A stretch of DNA of 64,000 nucleotides from Burkholderia sp. TSV86 (GTDB lineage: Bacteria > Pseudomonadota > Gammaproteobacteria > Burkholderiales > Burkholderiaceae), in assembly GCF_001522865.1 (NCBI RefSeq), contig NZ_LOWB01000033.1:58371-122370 (forward strand). Direction: 5' to 3'. Of the stretch, positions 27,492 through 36,453 are shown in pieces (the stretch's first letter is position 1; every line of letters starts with the position of its first letter). The translations under genes and the position numbers were made by a program. The notes beneath the pieces were generated by a model. That model saw nothing but the letters and a program-made list of their open reading frames with translations. It did not search any database and was not told the DNA's origin.

Positions 27492-28775
27492 TCAATCTTT
27501 GATTTCGACCAGCTTGATGCCTAGTACCCGCTCCACGTCCGCGTGCACTTGCGCGACTTGGCGCACCACGTCCGTGTAATTGTCTGCGGTCATGCGCACC
27601 ACGCCGTGAACGCCATAATTGTTGTCCATTTTACGCAGCGCCATCCCGGCGCGGATATCCGAGCTGCCGGAATGCAGCCGTGGGCGGAATGCACCGAACC
27701 AGTCGGCCGGCAGGTCGTCGCGCACCACGCAATCGCGCTCGGCCGCGATGAACGAATGGCTCGCGGCCGTCAGCGTTGGCAGGCGCTCGATGTTCAGGCG
27801 CTCGCCCAGGTAGACGCGCACCAGCAGCTCGAACAGGTTGACGCCGCTCGATGCGCAGATCAGATCCGGAATCGAGCCGCCGGCGATGCGCGGGTTGACT
27901 TCGACGAGCTGCGGGCCGTCATGAGTGTAGATGAATTCGACGTGGAAGATCCCGAGATCCAGCCCGAGCGTGCGCACCACGCGGATCGCATAATCGGCCG
28001 CCGCCGCGTACTGCTCGTCGTTCAGGCCGGACGGAATCGTCGAGCCCATTTCGAGGATCGGATTGTGGCGGCCGGTCTTGCGCCGCACGATCGCAAGCGG
28101 CGCCCATTCGCCATGGGCGCTCGCTGCGACTTCGATCGAGAATAGCGGCCCGAGCGCGATCTCTTCGATGATGAACGCGAGCGAGACTTCGTCCTTCAGG
28201 CCATCCTCCAGTGCGTCGAACTCCCTGGCCGCCTGCTCGAAGTGCGCGGCGAGCCCGGCGTCGTCGTGAACCACCGAGGTCAGGATCTTGCCCATGCCGG
28301 TGGCCGGCTTGACGATCGCCGGATAGCCGATTCCGGCGAGCGCGCGCCGTGCTGCTTCGAGCGACGTGACGAACGCGTACTTGACGCACGGCACGCCCGC
28401 TGCCGAGAGCAGATCGCGGCATGTTGCCTTGTTGCGGGCATTTTGAATACCGGCGACGCTGGTGCCGCGCAGTTTCGAGCGCTCGGCCGCGATCGCGGCG
28501 GGCAGCGCGCACATGTGCAGCGCGCTGAGCACCGTATCGACGCGGTGCTCGGCGGTGCATGCCGTGAGGGCTGCATGAACGGCGTCGGCGTTTTGCGTGT
28601 CGGCGGCCTGCCAGGTGAAATCGACAAGGTGCTCGCGCTCGCCCTTGGCGGCGTCGTCGAGCAGCCAGTCGAACTTGCCGGACGTGATCAGCGATACGGT
28701 ATGGCCGAACCGCTTCGCTGCTTCGAGCGCTTGAAGGCCGGGGCGGGTCGTTTCGACGAAAACTAGGTGAGCCAT
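27492..28775 (-). CDS. ATP-grasp ligase
   Basis: 427 residues. An N-terminal Rossmann-like region (LVFVETTRPGLQALEAAKRFG) and central lid precede the ATP-grasp fold: YPAIVKPATGMGK (phosphate/adenine Lys), FIIEEIALGP and the Mg-binding FHVEFIYT...VEVNPRIAGGSIPD. This pattern is shared with BacD/DdaF-type L-amino acid ligases and other carboxylate-amine ligases, which form an acyl phosphate and then an amide. It follows the FAD enzyme gene by 11 bases. Predicted role: joining two building blocks made by the operon. The ATG at 28775 is used. Confidence 0.85.
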   Translation of the reverse strand: MAHLVFVETTRPGLQALEAAKRFGHTVSLITSGKFDWLLDDAAKGEREHLVDFTWQAADTQNADAVHAALTACTAEHRVDTVLSALHMCALPAAIAAERSKLRGTSVAGIQNARNKATCRDLLSAAGVPCVKYAFVTSLEAARRALAGIGYPAIVKPATGMGKILTSVVHDDAGLAAHFEQAAREFDALEDGLKDEVSLAFIIEEIALGPLFSIEVAASAHGEWAPLAIVRRKTGRHNPILEMGSTIPSGLNDEQYAAAADYAIRVVRTLGLDLGIFHVEFIYTHDGPQLVEVNPRIAGGSIPDLICASSGVNLFELLVRVYLGERLNIERLPTLTAASHSFIAAERDCVVRDDLPADWFGAFRPRLHSGSSDIRAGMALRKMDNNYGVHGVVRMTADNYTDVVRQVAQVHADVERVLGIKLVEIKD

Positions 28776-28786
28776 GACGGGGCAGT

Positions 28787-30031
28787 TTATTCGTATTCGT
28801 GGGTGGAAACAGAAATATCGGACGATGGCTCGTTCGGCGCAAGACCCGACCCTTGCGGTTCGCGGCCGCGCGCGCGCAACGCTTGCAGGATCTGCCCGCC
28901 GCGCAGCGCGTATTGTCCGGTGGGCGTCAAGCTGTTGTCGTCGTAAGGGTATGGATTCATCCCCATTACGAAGAGCGGCAGCGTCCCGGCGCCGGGCGCG
29001 CGCAGCCGGCCGGTGCGATCCGTCTCTACGATGCCGCCTGGCGTGCACATCGGCACGTCGACGCCGTCGACAGTAAGCGGCAGCACGTTGCTTTCGTAGC
29101 CGAGCGCCTGAACGATGCAGTCGGCTGCGTCTAGTTTCTGCGCGGCCGCCGCGATCGAAGGCGCGCGCAGCAACGTGAAGCCGGGTACGCGGCCCGCCGA
29201 GATATCGACGAACGTGGCGCGCGCCGCATGGCGCAGGCCAGAATAGCGGAACACGTTGCCGGTTTCGGGACACTGATTGAGAGCCGGATCGGGCACGGCT
29301 TCCAGCGGATAATGGAGCTCGGCCGCGTATTCGTCGAAATTGCGGTAGAACAACTTGACCGGGCCGCGGTGCTGCAGCGTTACGGTGCTGCCGGCTGCGA
29401 GCGCATCCGGCGCGCGCAACAGATTCGCGATCGCGTATGCGCTGTGCGAACCGCCGACGATATGCACATTGACCGGTGCCTCGCGCCAGCCAGCGGGCAC
29501 GCCGTATTCGACGATGTGCCGGGACAATAGCAGCTTGTCGCGCCAGCGCGCCAACTCGGCGTGCGGCCGTTCGCGGATGCCGGTGGCCAACACCGCCATA
29601 TGCGTGTGAATGCGCGTACCGTCGTTGAGATGCACAGTCGCCGCGTCGTGCTCCACGTCGATACGCATTGCCCGGCGGCGTTGCCACACGCGCGCCGCGC
29701 CCAATTGATCGCGGATCGCGTCGCCAAACGGACGCAGCGCGTTCGCCAGCCGCGCGAGCGGGAAGCTGCCGGCTGACTGGCGCAGCAAGGTCACGTCAGC
29801 GTGGCGCAGCGCGCCGCTGAATGCGCGCTCGGGGTGGACCCAACCGAAGAAATCCGAGCCGTAGGAGTTCGAATCGATCCGATACGATGCGAAGCTGCCG
29901 GGGCCGAGATGGTCCCCGGCATCGACGACGCCGATCCGGTATTCGAGTAAATCGGGATTGGCGCTCAGCAGGCCAGTGCCGCGCAGCCCGCATCCCACCA
30001 GCAGTAAGTCGAGTGCTTGATCGGGTTTCAT
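28787..30031 (-). CDS. FAD-dependent N-monooxygenase-like enzyme
   Basis: 414 residues. An FAD-binding Rossmann motif LLVGCGLRG sits at the N-terminus, a second nucleotide motif HIVGGSHSAY at about 195, and ALGYESNVLPL near 325 takes the place of the ATGY block of SidA/IucD/PvdA-type amine hydroxylases. VLATGIRERP is also present. The FAD motif departs from the usual GxGPxN, so this is a divergent member; another FAD oxidoreductase is possible. The ATG at 30031 starts the family-like N-terminus. Fourth gene of the operon. Confidence 0.75.
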   Translation of the reverse strand: MKPDQALDLLLVGCGLRGTGLLSANPDLLEYRIGVVDAGDHLGPGSFASYRIDSNSYGSDFFGWVHPERAFSGALRHADVTLLRQSAGSFPLARLANALRPFGDAIRDQLGAARVWQRRRAMRIDVEHDAATVHLNDGTRIHTHMAVLATGIRERPHAELARWRDKLLLSRHIVEYGVPAGWREAPVNVHIVGGSHSAYAIANLLRAPDALAAGSTVTLQHRGPVKLFYRNFDEYAAELHYPLEAVPDPALNQCPETGNVFRYSGLRHAARATFVDISAGRVPGFTLLRAPSIAAAAQKLDAADCIVQALGYESNVLPLTVDGVDVPMCTPGGIVETDRTGRLRAPGAGTLPLFVMGMNPYPYDDNSLTPTGQYALRGGQILQALRARGREPQGSGLAPNEPSSDISVSTHEYE

Positions 30032-30088
30032 GGTCGATGGCGCAGGCTCGCGACAGCACACGGCCCCGTCGCGAGCCTGTTTTGCCGT

Positions 30089-31147
30089 TCAGGCTGCAAG
30101 CGAAGTGGGCCGAACCGTTGGCAGCATGACCATCATCCTGTCGCAGACTTCGGCCGCATGTTCCAGCCGGCGCGCCATGCCGAGCGCGATCGGCGCGAGC
30201 AGTTCGGGCTGCTTGGCGAGCAACGGCAGTACCACTTCGTTCATCCAGCCGTGTGCGTGCTCCACGTCGACCACGGTGTGTTCGAGCAGATAGCGCATCC
30301 GGTCATCCGTCCAGCCGATCCGGCGCCAGCCCATGATCTGCTGGTCCAGGCGGCCCGGCACCATCAATTCGGTTGCGAGCATCATGCCGATTGCCTGCGG
30401 CAGTAACGCGCGATTGAACACCGCGTGAAAGTACATGTTGGCCAGACGCAGTTCCTCGACGCAGAAGCGCTCGATCTGCGACAGATAAACGTCGTCGACT
30501 TCGTCGAGCGCGCTCGTCATGTCCAGGCGCAGTTGCCGATGCATCGCGGCCGTTTCGCCGCGGCCCATTTCATCCCAGAAGTTTTTCGAAAATTCCGATT
30601 TGGCCGCGCCGTAGACACCCGGCAGCATTTTCGCGAGGATGTCGCCGAAATGGATATCGAACGGCGTTTCTTGAATCAGGAATTCGCGCAGTTGCGCGTA
30701 GCTTGCAGTGTCGCGCAAATAGGCGAAGAGCGGGTGACCGACGTTCGAGCGATGCGCCTGACAATGCCGGGTCGCCCATGCTTCGAAATCGGCCGGCGCG
30801 GGCAACGGGCCGAAGAAATCGCGATAGCACGCGGTTTCGCGTTCGGACCATGCATCTTCGAACATCTGCCGTAACCGGTCGAAGCGGTGATGATCGAGAT
30901 TGCGCCAGCCGGATGTCCACGGCGCGGCGATCCGGCCGGCATACAGCGCGTAGAGGACGCGGTGCAACGCCATCTCGGCGCTGGCCTGTCTTTCGCCCGG
31001 CATGCCGAACGCCGATGTGCAGGCATCCTCGGCCGCCTGGAACAGGCGCTGCCAATCCTGCTCGGTCGAGGCGGCCTCGATGCCGAGAAACAGCGGCCAG
31101 ACGGGGTGGCCCGTTGTTGCTTGGGAATGCGCGATCATGGGGTTCAT
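30089..31147 (-). CDS. Haem-oxygenase-like diiron oxidase (HDO) candidate
   Basis: 352 all-helical residues. The C-terminal ~230 residues carry carboxylate/His clusters spaced as in TenA/HO-fold diiron oxidases: QETPFDIHFGD, WDEMGRGETAAMH, LATELMVPG and VDVEHAHGW. Known members (SznF, BesC, BelK, UndA) perform N-oxygenation or C-C cleavage on amino acids or fatty acids. The N-terminal ~120 residues are an added helical region. Third gene of the operon, 18 bases after the aldolase gene. Confidence 0.75.
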   Translation of the reverse strand: MNPMIAHSQATTGHPVWPLFLGIEAASTEQDWQRLFQAAEDACTSAFGMPGERQASAEMALHRVLYALYAGRIAAPWTSGWRNLDHHRFDRLRQMFEDAWSERETACYRDFFGPLPAPADFEAWATRHCQAHRSNVGHPLFAYLRDTASYAQLREFLIQETPFDIHFGDILAKMLPGVYGAAKSEFSKNFWDEMGRGETAAMHRQLRLDMTSALDEVDDVYLSQIERFCVEELRLANMYFHAVFNRALLPQAIGMMLATELMVPGRLDQQIMGWRRIGWTDDRMRYLLEHTVVDVEHAHGWMNEVVLPLLAKQPELLAPIALGMARRLEHAAEVCDRMMVMLPTVRPTSLAA

Positions 31148-31165
31148 GGTTGTCTCTCGATTTCG

Positions 31166-32554
31166 TTAGTTGTGTTGAAGCAATTGCGTATTCAGCCACT
31201 CGGCGACTTCATCCTCGGTGAAGAGCGACTGATTGAGGGTGCGGTGATAATCGGCGATGCAGCGGCGCAGATCGTCGTGCGCCGATGCGCTGCGCCGTTT
31301 CCACTCGGCTTCGAGCAGCGGGTACAGCCGATCCGCGAGCTCGGCGGTTGGTTCGAGCCCGTGGGGTTCGAGCAAGCGGGTTTCCCGCAAAAAGCGCAGC
31401 AAACCATCCCGTCCACTGCGCACGCCGAACATCTTGACGAGACTTGAGCCGATCTCGCACGGATCGAGGATGTCGAAGATCGTCGGTGCTTTGGCGAGCA
31501 GCTCGGTACGTATGCCGCTCTGGATGCTGTGCGTGATCACGCCGGTGATCGCTTGCGCCGGATTCTCAAGCAATCCGTACAATCGCTCGCCGAGCCGGCT
31601 CAAGGTGAACAGGCCACGGTAGTCGAAGCCCGCGAGTTCGATGCCGTACAGCTTGCGCAGTGCCATTGCCACTTCGGCAAGCGCCGGATGGCCGGCGCGG
31701 TTCGCGAAGCCGCCAACCGACACGTCGACGCCCTGCAAGCCGAGCGACAGGCCCACGATCGCATTGCTCGTTGCCATGCCGAAATCGTCGTGGAAATGGC
31801 CGTAGAAGCGCAGCGCCGGATGGCGCGCGACGAGCGCGCCGACGGTCTGCTCGAGTTGGTGCGGCAGGCAGGTGCCGGCGGTATCGACGAGCCGCACCTG
31901 CTCGAAGCCATGCCGGGCGACGAGATCGACTGCATGGACGAGATGCCCGTGGTCTGCGCGAAACGCATCAAGCAGGCCGATCATCACGCCGCCGCCTCGA
32001 AAGCGCTTGAGCGTCGGCAGAAACGCGTCGAGCCACTGTAGATTGAAATCGCGCCGCTCGGCCGTGGTGCGGGCGTCCCAATTGGCTTGATCGAAATCGA
32101 TCGCGCAATCCTTGCGCAGAATCACCGGGAACAGATGTTGGACTTGTTGATCGGAAACCGAATGAATCGCGATCAGCCACACCGAATCCAACGGCAGGCC
32201 GTGTTCGCGCGCGATCCCATCGAGCGCTGCGAACGATTGCTCCATCGTGATGCCGACATGCGAGATCACCATAAAGCGCACATGCGCGGCAATCCGACCT
32301 GCCTGCTGCCGGCGCAGCAATTCGGCGAGGAATGCGATGTTGTGCGGGACGTCCGGAAACATACCCACCACGATCGTGCGCACGCCGCACGCAGCAATTG
32401 CTTCGGCAAGATCGCATTTCGCTTCGAGCGTCGGTGGCACGGTTGCGCGCTCGGCGCCTTCGCGCAGCGATTCGTCCATCAAATCGATATCGGGCTTGAA
32501 GTGATACGTTCGTTCTGGCAGCACCATGCGTGTAATGCTCGAAGCGGCGCTCAT
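31166..32554 (-). CDS. HMGL-like (DRE-TIM) aldolase/acyltransferase
   Basis: 462 residues. A TIM barrel with the family signature DESLREG near residue 26, the metal-binding pair HFHDDFG near 250 and VGGFANRAGHPALAEV near 280. Homocitrate synthase, isopropylmalate synthase and HMG-CoA lyase belong here. The C-terminal ~100 residues lack an evident LeuA regulatory domain. Predicted to make or break a C-C bond beside a 2-oxo acid, perhaps with acetyl-CoA. It overlaps the upstream gene by four bases (ATGA), so the two are translationally coupled. Confidence 0.8.
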   Translation of the reverse strand: MSAASSITRMVLPERTYHFKPDIDLMDESLREGAERATVPPTLEAKCDLAEAIAACGVRTIVVGMFPDVPHNIAFLAELLRRQQAGRIAAHVRFMVISHVGITMEQSFAALDGIAREHGLPLDSVWLIAIHSVSDQQVQHLFPVILRKDCAIDFDQANWDARTTAERRDFNLQWLDAFLPTLKRFRGGGVMIGLLDAFRADHGHLVHAVDLVARHGFEQVRLVDTAGTCLPHQLEQTVGALVARHPALRFYGHFHDDFGMATSNAIVGLSLGLQGVDVSVGGFANRAGHPALAEVAMALRKLYGIELAGFDYRGLFTLSRLGERLYGLLENPAQAITGVITHSIQSGIRTELLAKAPTIFDILDPCEIGSSLVKMFGVRSGRDGLLRFLRETRLLEPHGLEPTAELADRLYPLLEAEWKRRSASAHDDLRRCIADYHRTLNQSLFTEDEVAEWLNTQLLQHN

Positions 32555-33567
32555 GCGGCCACCTCGTCCGTCGCGCGCGCGCGGTGGTCGGTATCGGCGG
32601 CATAGCCGTTGGCGCGCATCCAGTCGTCGTCGAGGAATTTACTCAGATACATGTTGCCCGAGTCGGGCAGGATCACCACGATGTTCTTGCCAGGATAGCG
32701 GGCGCTGATGCGCGTGGCGACAGACATTGCGCTGCCGCTCGAGCCGCCGCACAGAATCCCTTCCTCGCGCACGAGGCGGCGCGCCATCACGAATGATTCG
32801 CGATCGTCGACCTGGACGATGTCGTCGATCACGCTGAAATCGACGGCCTTGACCAGATAATCCTCGCCGATGCCCTCGACTTGGTAGGTGTGCGGCGTGC
32901 TTAGGCGCCGATGATGGAAGTATTCGTAGAACACGCTGCCGATCGGATCGACGCCGATGATCTGCACATTGGGGTTGCGCTCCTTCAGATAGCGCCCAAT
33001 GCCACTGATGGTGCCACCTGTTCCGATGCCGGAAACCAGAACATCGATTTCCCCTTCGGTTTGCTCCCATATTTCAGGGCCCGTGCTCGTATAGTGCGCT
33101 TCGGCGTTCAGCGGGTTGTTGTATTGATCGGGGTAGATCGCGTGCGGCGTTGTCGAGGCGATTTGCCGGGCGACGCTATAGTAGCTGCGAGGATCGTCGG
33201 CGTCGACTGCGGTGGGTGCCACGACGACTTGTGTGCCATAGGCCCGCATCCGAGAGATTTTTTCACGGCTCATCTTGTCAGGAATGGTAACGATGCAGCG
33301 CAGGCCCTGTGCTGCTGCCACCATGCTAAGTGCTGCGCCGGTATTGCCAGACGAATTCTCTACCAATACCGAGTCTTGCGTGAGTTCACCGCTTTCCTGC
33401 ATGCGCTTAACCAGATGCTTGACCAGGCGATCCTTGATGCTGCCCCCGGGATTCATGAACTCGAGTTTGGCATAGATGTTTGCAGCATGCCCTTCGCCGA
33501 GTAACCGATTGATCTTGACGAGTGGGGTATGGCCGATCGCATCGAGAACCGATTCTGAAGCCTTCAT
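32551..33567 (-). CDS. PLP-dependent cystathionine-beta-synthase-like enzyme
   Basis: 338 residues. Fold-type II PLP enzyme: LDAIGHTPLVK, PLP lysine K45 in PGGSIKDR, SSGNTGAAL, the phosphate loop GIGTGGTISGIG and GGSSGSAM. The tail PDSGNMYLSKFLDDDWM is like cystathionine beta-synthase rather than CysK/CysM, and no CBS regulatory domains follow. It catalyses beta-replacement on serine- or cysteine-type substrates. First gene of the operon; GGAG precedes the ATG at 33567. Probably makes an unusual amino acid, as SbnA-type enzymes do in other pathways. Confidence 0.85.
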   Translation of the reverse strand: MKASESVLDAIGHTPLVKINRLLGEGHAANIYAKLEFMNPGGSIKDRLVKHLVKRMQESGELTQDSVLVENSSGNTGAALSMVAAAQGLRCIVTIPDKMSREKISRMRAYGTQVVVAPTAVDADDPRSYYSVARQIASTTPHAIYPDQYNNPLNAEAHYTSTGPEIWEQTEGEIDVLVSGIGTGGTISGIGRYLKERNPNVQIIGVDPIGSVFYEYFHHRRLSTPHTYQVEGIGEDYLVKAVDFSVIDDIVQVDDRESFVMARRLVREEGILCGGSSGSAMSVATRISARYPGKNIVVILPDSGNMYLSKFLDDDWMRANGYAADTDHRARATDEVAA

Positions 33568-33751
33568 GTCATTACTCCGCTTATTAATTGGCATAACTAA
33601 CAGATTGATGTCGGGAACGATGCGCTCAGGCGTGTTCTGACATATCTATCGGGCAGCCCTATGCCTGAGCATCCGACAAGGAAATGGATATGCGGAGATA
33701 CCCTCGGTGCAGCGAGTCGTTTGCCCTGATCGCTGCGCTTATCACGTTTAG

Positions 33752-33772
33752 TTCTATGGTTATTCCATAGAA
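33752..33772. promoter_or_regulatory. Perfect inverted repeat overlapping the operon promoter
   Basis: TTCTATGG-TTATT-CCATAGAA is an exact 8-bp inverted repeat with a 5-base centre. It covers the predicted -10 element of the biosynthetic operon, a typical repressor site position. Confidence 0.65.
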
Positions 33773-33790
33773 AAAATAAAGCAGTGTCAA
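33762..33790 (-). promoter_or_regulatory. Sigma-70-type promoter candidate for the biosynthetic operon
   Basis: On the minus strand TTGACA (33785-33790) is a perfect -35, followed by 17 bases and TGGAAT (33762-33767), a four-of-six -10. It lies about 190 bases before the first gene. Confidence 0.55.
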
Positions 33791-34160
33791 TCCGTGATTT
33801 GGAAGGCCAAATTGAAGGGATCAAGTAATGTGTGGAAAATTAGAAGAACGGTCGTTCGAAAAAATGAATTGGTTTTGAGGAAGGCGACGGTGGATATTGA
33901 CGCAGGCGGAGGAATTCAAGTGTTGGTTTTGCTATTTGGCGGAAAAAAATCCTGTCAAAAATAACAGGTTTCGGAATGGGGCGTTCTATTGATTTATTTC
34001 TGGCCAAATATATGAAGGCTTCAGATTTGGGATGGGTTTGATAGGGGATTACCCGTGCTTGGAGCTATTGAACTACTTGCATTTCTCAATGATGACGAGC
34101 GCGCTTGCTCTTCGACAGATTATGGGGGCGTGCCGCCGTGATCGCACACCCCCTTGGGAT

Positions 34161-35397
34161 TCAATTCGACGGCATGTGCCGGCGCAATTCGCTTTTTGAA
34201 TCGGAAAAATAAGTGAACTGAGACGAAGAGGACGGCGCGAATTCGCCGAGCTGATCTTCCGACGTGCTGCCGTGGATTCGTTGGCCGCTTGCAGTGCCGG
34301 ACGCTGACGCATTTTGCTGTGGATCACCGTTATCGACGCGTGGCCGCTTGGCTGGCGGCCCATCCCCGGATGGGTCGTCGTCTGCTCCGAATGGCCGATC
34401 CCACGAAGGCGGAATGCGTTGCAGGCGATGCCGAAGTTGCTCAAGCACTTGTTCGCTTGCTTGTATCAACTCTTCGGCACCCTGTGTCTCGTCGCCGTGC
34501 CTATTCGCAACGCCGCCTCGCAAAAACCCTTGCATACGTGGCAGAAGGTCATCTTGAAGTACTTGGAGCATATCCCGCTGCCGTGCGGCGTCTTCGAAGA
34601 TCTCAGCTTGCAAATCCCGTAGGTGTTGCTGGTGAGCCAGCAACGTTCGACGCAATTCCAGGAGAATGCCCCGTTGTTCATCTCCGGGCGGCGGCTGATT
34701 TCCGGGGAGGTATCTGCGCACGGTCCACGATCCGCTGGGCTTGGCCGACATTGGTCAGAATATCTTCGAGATGATTTCGGAAGTGATGTCCCGCGAAAAG
34801 ATTGTGGTTCGCCAAGGCCGGTTGAAGCAGCTGTCGAATCTGATCTATAAGAGTACGGGCCTGCGGCAGGCGTTCTCGAGCCTGGTTCAGATTTCGCTGG
34901 GCATTATCTATGACTTGCCGTGTATGTTGCGGATTCGCTCCCGAGTCGAGCTGTACCGTCGCGACCTGGATGTACCTTCTGGCTTGGTTGATATCGTTTC
35001 TGACGTCTGCTGTCACGTCTTCCACTTCGTTGAATAAGCGCGTGATTTCGGAATGCTGATCATTAGCTTGTTCATCGGCACATGCAAGCAAATCGACGAA
35101 TCTCTCATATTGCGTCGTGGCTTCTTCGCTCGCATCTTCAGCCAGCACGTGAAGTGGCGGCGGCGCAGGTTCGGGCTCATCGGGTTCCAAGTGGGCAGGG
35201 GCCGAATGGGTATGGGCGCTTTCCCTTTTGAGACGCTGAGCCGAGATGTCTTGCTTCAAACGCTGCATCATGCCATTTTTCAATTCCCGAAGAAGACGGC
35301 TTGGTGTGTACCCGTTCCGGATGGATAATGGATTCGCGCGATAATTGAATTGATTAAAAGTCGATGTGACGTTGCCCGAATCAGTTGTTATCGGCAT
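34161..35397 (-). pseudogene. Frameshifted paralogue of the effector-like coiled-coil protein
   Basis: Two overlapping frames align end to end with the 407-residue protein at 24636-25859. The first (35397 down to 34678) covers the N-terminus and helical region (shared LKNG, QRLKRES, NVGQAQRIVDRA). The second (from about 34751 to 34161) continues from YLPGN through QGFLRGG, PPAKRPRVD and the conserved RIHGSTSED tail. The shift is one base, just after VDRA near 34707. The NLS-like motif is kept. GAGGAGG precedes the ATG at 35397. A sequencing error is possible, but no perfect hrp_II box is present upstream, which also suggests decay. Confidence 0.75.
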
Positions 35398-35700
35398 TCA
35401 GAATACCTCCTCGGTCAATTCAAAATTCTCTCGATCGCATGGAGGAGCAAGAGATGAAAAAGGCTGATCGTAAGATTAATGGATGTGACGAGTGGCTCAT
35501 GTCATCGTGCGAAATGACTGTTTTCCTAAAGTTTTGGTTTAAAGAAGGTGCGCTATGTGACCAGTTTGAGCGAAAAGCCTGCGGGAAACGCACGGCACCA
35601 AAGTTTTTGACGGCGATCTCCGGTCCCGACTTCTTTGGGGCGGACGGAACTTGGTCATCGGTGAATAATTACGGTTGGCTGATTTTCGGCAGGCTCGAAA
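35398..35700. other. Intergenic region upstream of the broken paralogue
   Basis: About 300 AT-richer bases. CGAA occurs at 35510 and 35571, but neither has a partner 16 bases away, so there is no perfect hrp_II box. A plus frame from 35385 has no motif. Confidence 0.4.
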
Positions 35701-36240
35701 TCACCGCTCAGCAAAATTGGTATACGTCAAATCGCTTCGAAACGCTTCATGCCCAGCGAACTTGAACACATTGACCGTGAGTGCAAGCCGAATCGCCTCG
35801 TCGCGCAGCATCACGGCTGTAAGTTTAGCGCCGGTAATCAGCATCGCGTGTTGTTTAGGCGGGGCTCCGATTCGTATGGCTGCGGTGTTTGCTCATTCGA
35901 TTCCGCTCGACTGCTCGCTTGAAGCTGCGCTGATTTCCGCATTGATCGAGCGTACCAGGTTGGCCCGCGTGACGATATCGTCTATCGACCCGCACGCATT
36001 TGTGGCGTTCCTGAAGCCACGCTCGACCTTGGGCTCCGATTCGCCGACACGCGCATCGATCATTTTCGCCGCGACGGCGATACGTTACGCGAGCGCGTAC
36101 ACCTTGGCCGAGACCACGGCGAAGCCTTTGCTATTTTCCCCGCGTGTGCGGTTTCGATCGCCGCACTGAACAAGACGATACTGGCCGCGATATCTTGGAT
36201 CGTGCCAGCGATTTCGGCAATTTACGCGCGCTGCCTGCGA
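35701..36240 (-). pseudogene. Degraded methyl-accepting chemotaxis protein (signalling domain)
   Basis: Translating the minus strand in shifting frames recovers the highly conserved MCP hairpin: IAEIAGTIQDIA, AAIETAHAGK, GFAVVSAKVYALA, then a stop, AAKMIDARVGES, AEISAASSEQSSGIE, another stop, and the C-terminal LRDEAIRLALTVNVFKF. At least two in-frame stops and two or three frameshifts interrupt it, and the ligand and membrane parts are absent. It is therefore a relic of a chemoreceptor, in keeping with loss of motility functions in a host-restricted lineage. Confidence 0.8.
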
Positions 36241-36453
36241 TGTCGAAATAACAGAGCAAAAAGCGCAGAGGCTGGCGTAGCGAGGTACGCACCGTCGCCC
36301 GTACGGCGGAAAAGCCGATTCATGAAGACTTCGGAATGCTGAGCGTGGTGACGCGCAATACGCGCGTCATTGAAGCCTTGTTGCGCGATTGCCGGAAAAT
36401 GGAGCGGAAATTCTGTAGTTTATATAAGGTCAGGCGCAGTGGGCTTGCAAATG

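Larger units (their letters stand above)
33568..34160. other. Leader and promoter region of the biosynthetic operon
   Basis: About 590 AT-richer bases between the first gene of the operon and the end of the broken effector paralogue. It contains the promoter and inverted repeat listed separately, implying a leader of roughly 190 bases. No regulator gene or other coding sequence is supported. Confidence 0.6.

Noticed and set aside
28776..29687. In-frame upstream extension of the ATP-grasp gene
   Set aside because: The extension lies antiphase within the FAD enzyme gene and is Arg/Ala-rich; the ATG at 28775 begins the conserved N-terminus.
26232..33567. Operon as a classical NRPS-independent siderophore locus
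   Set aside because: There is no IucA/IucC-type synthetase, no TonB receptor and no Fur-like box, although an SbnA-like role for the PLP enzyme was considered.
35398..35700. hrp_II box for the second effector paralogue
   Set aside because: CGAA occurs at 35510 and 35571 but no partner lies 16 bases away; the best alternative has mismatches.
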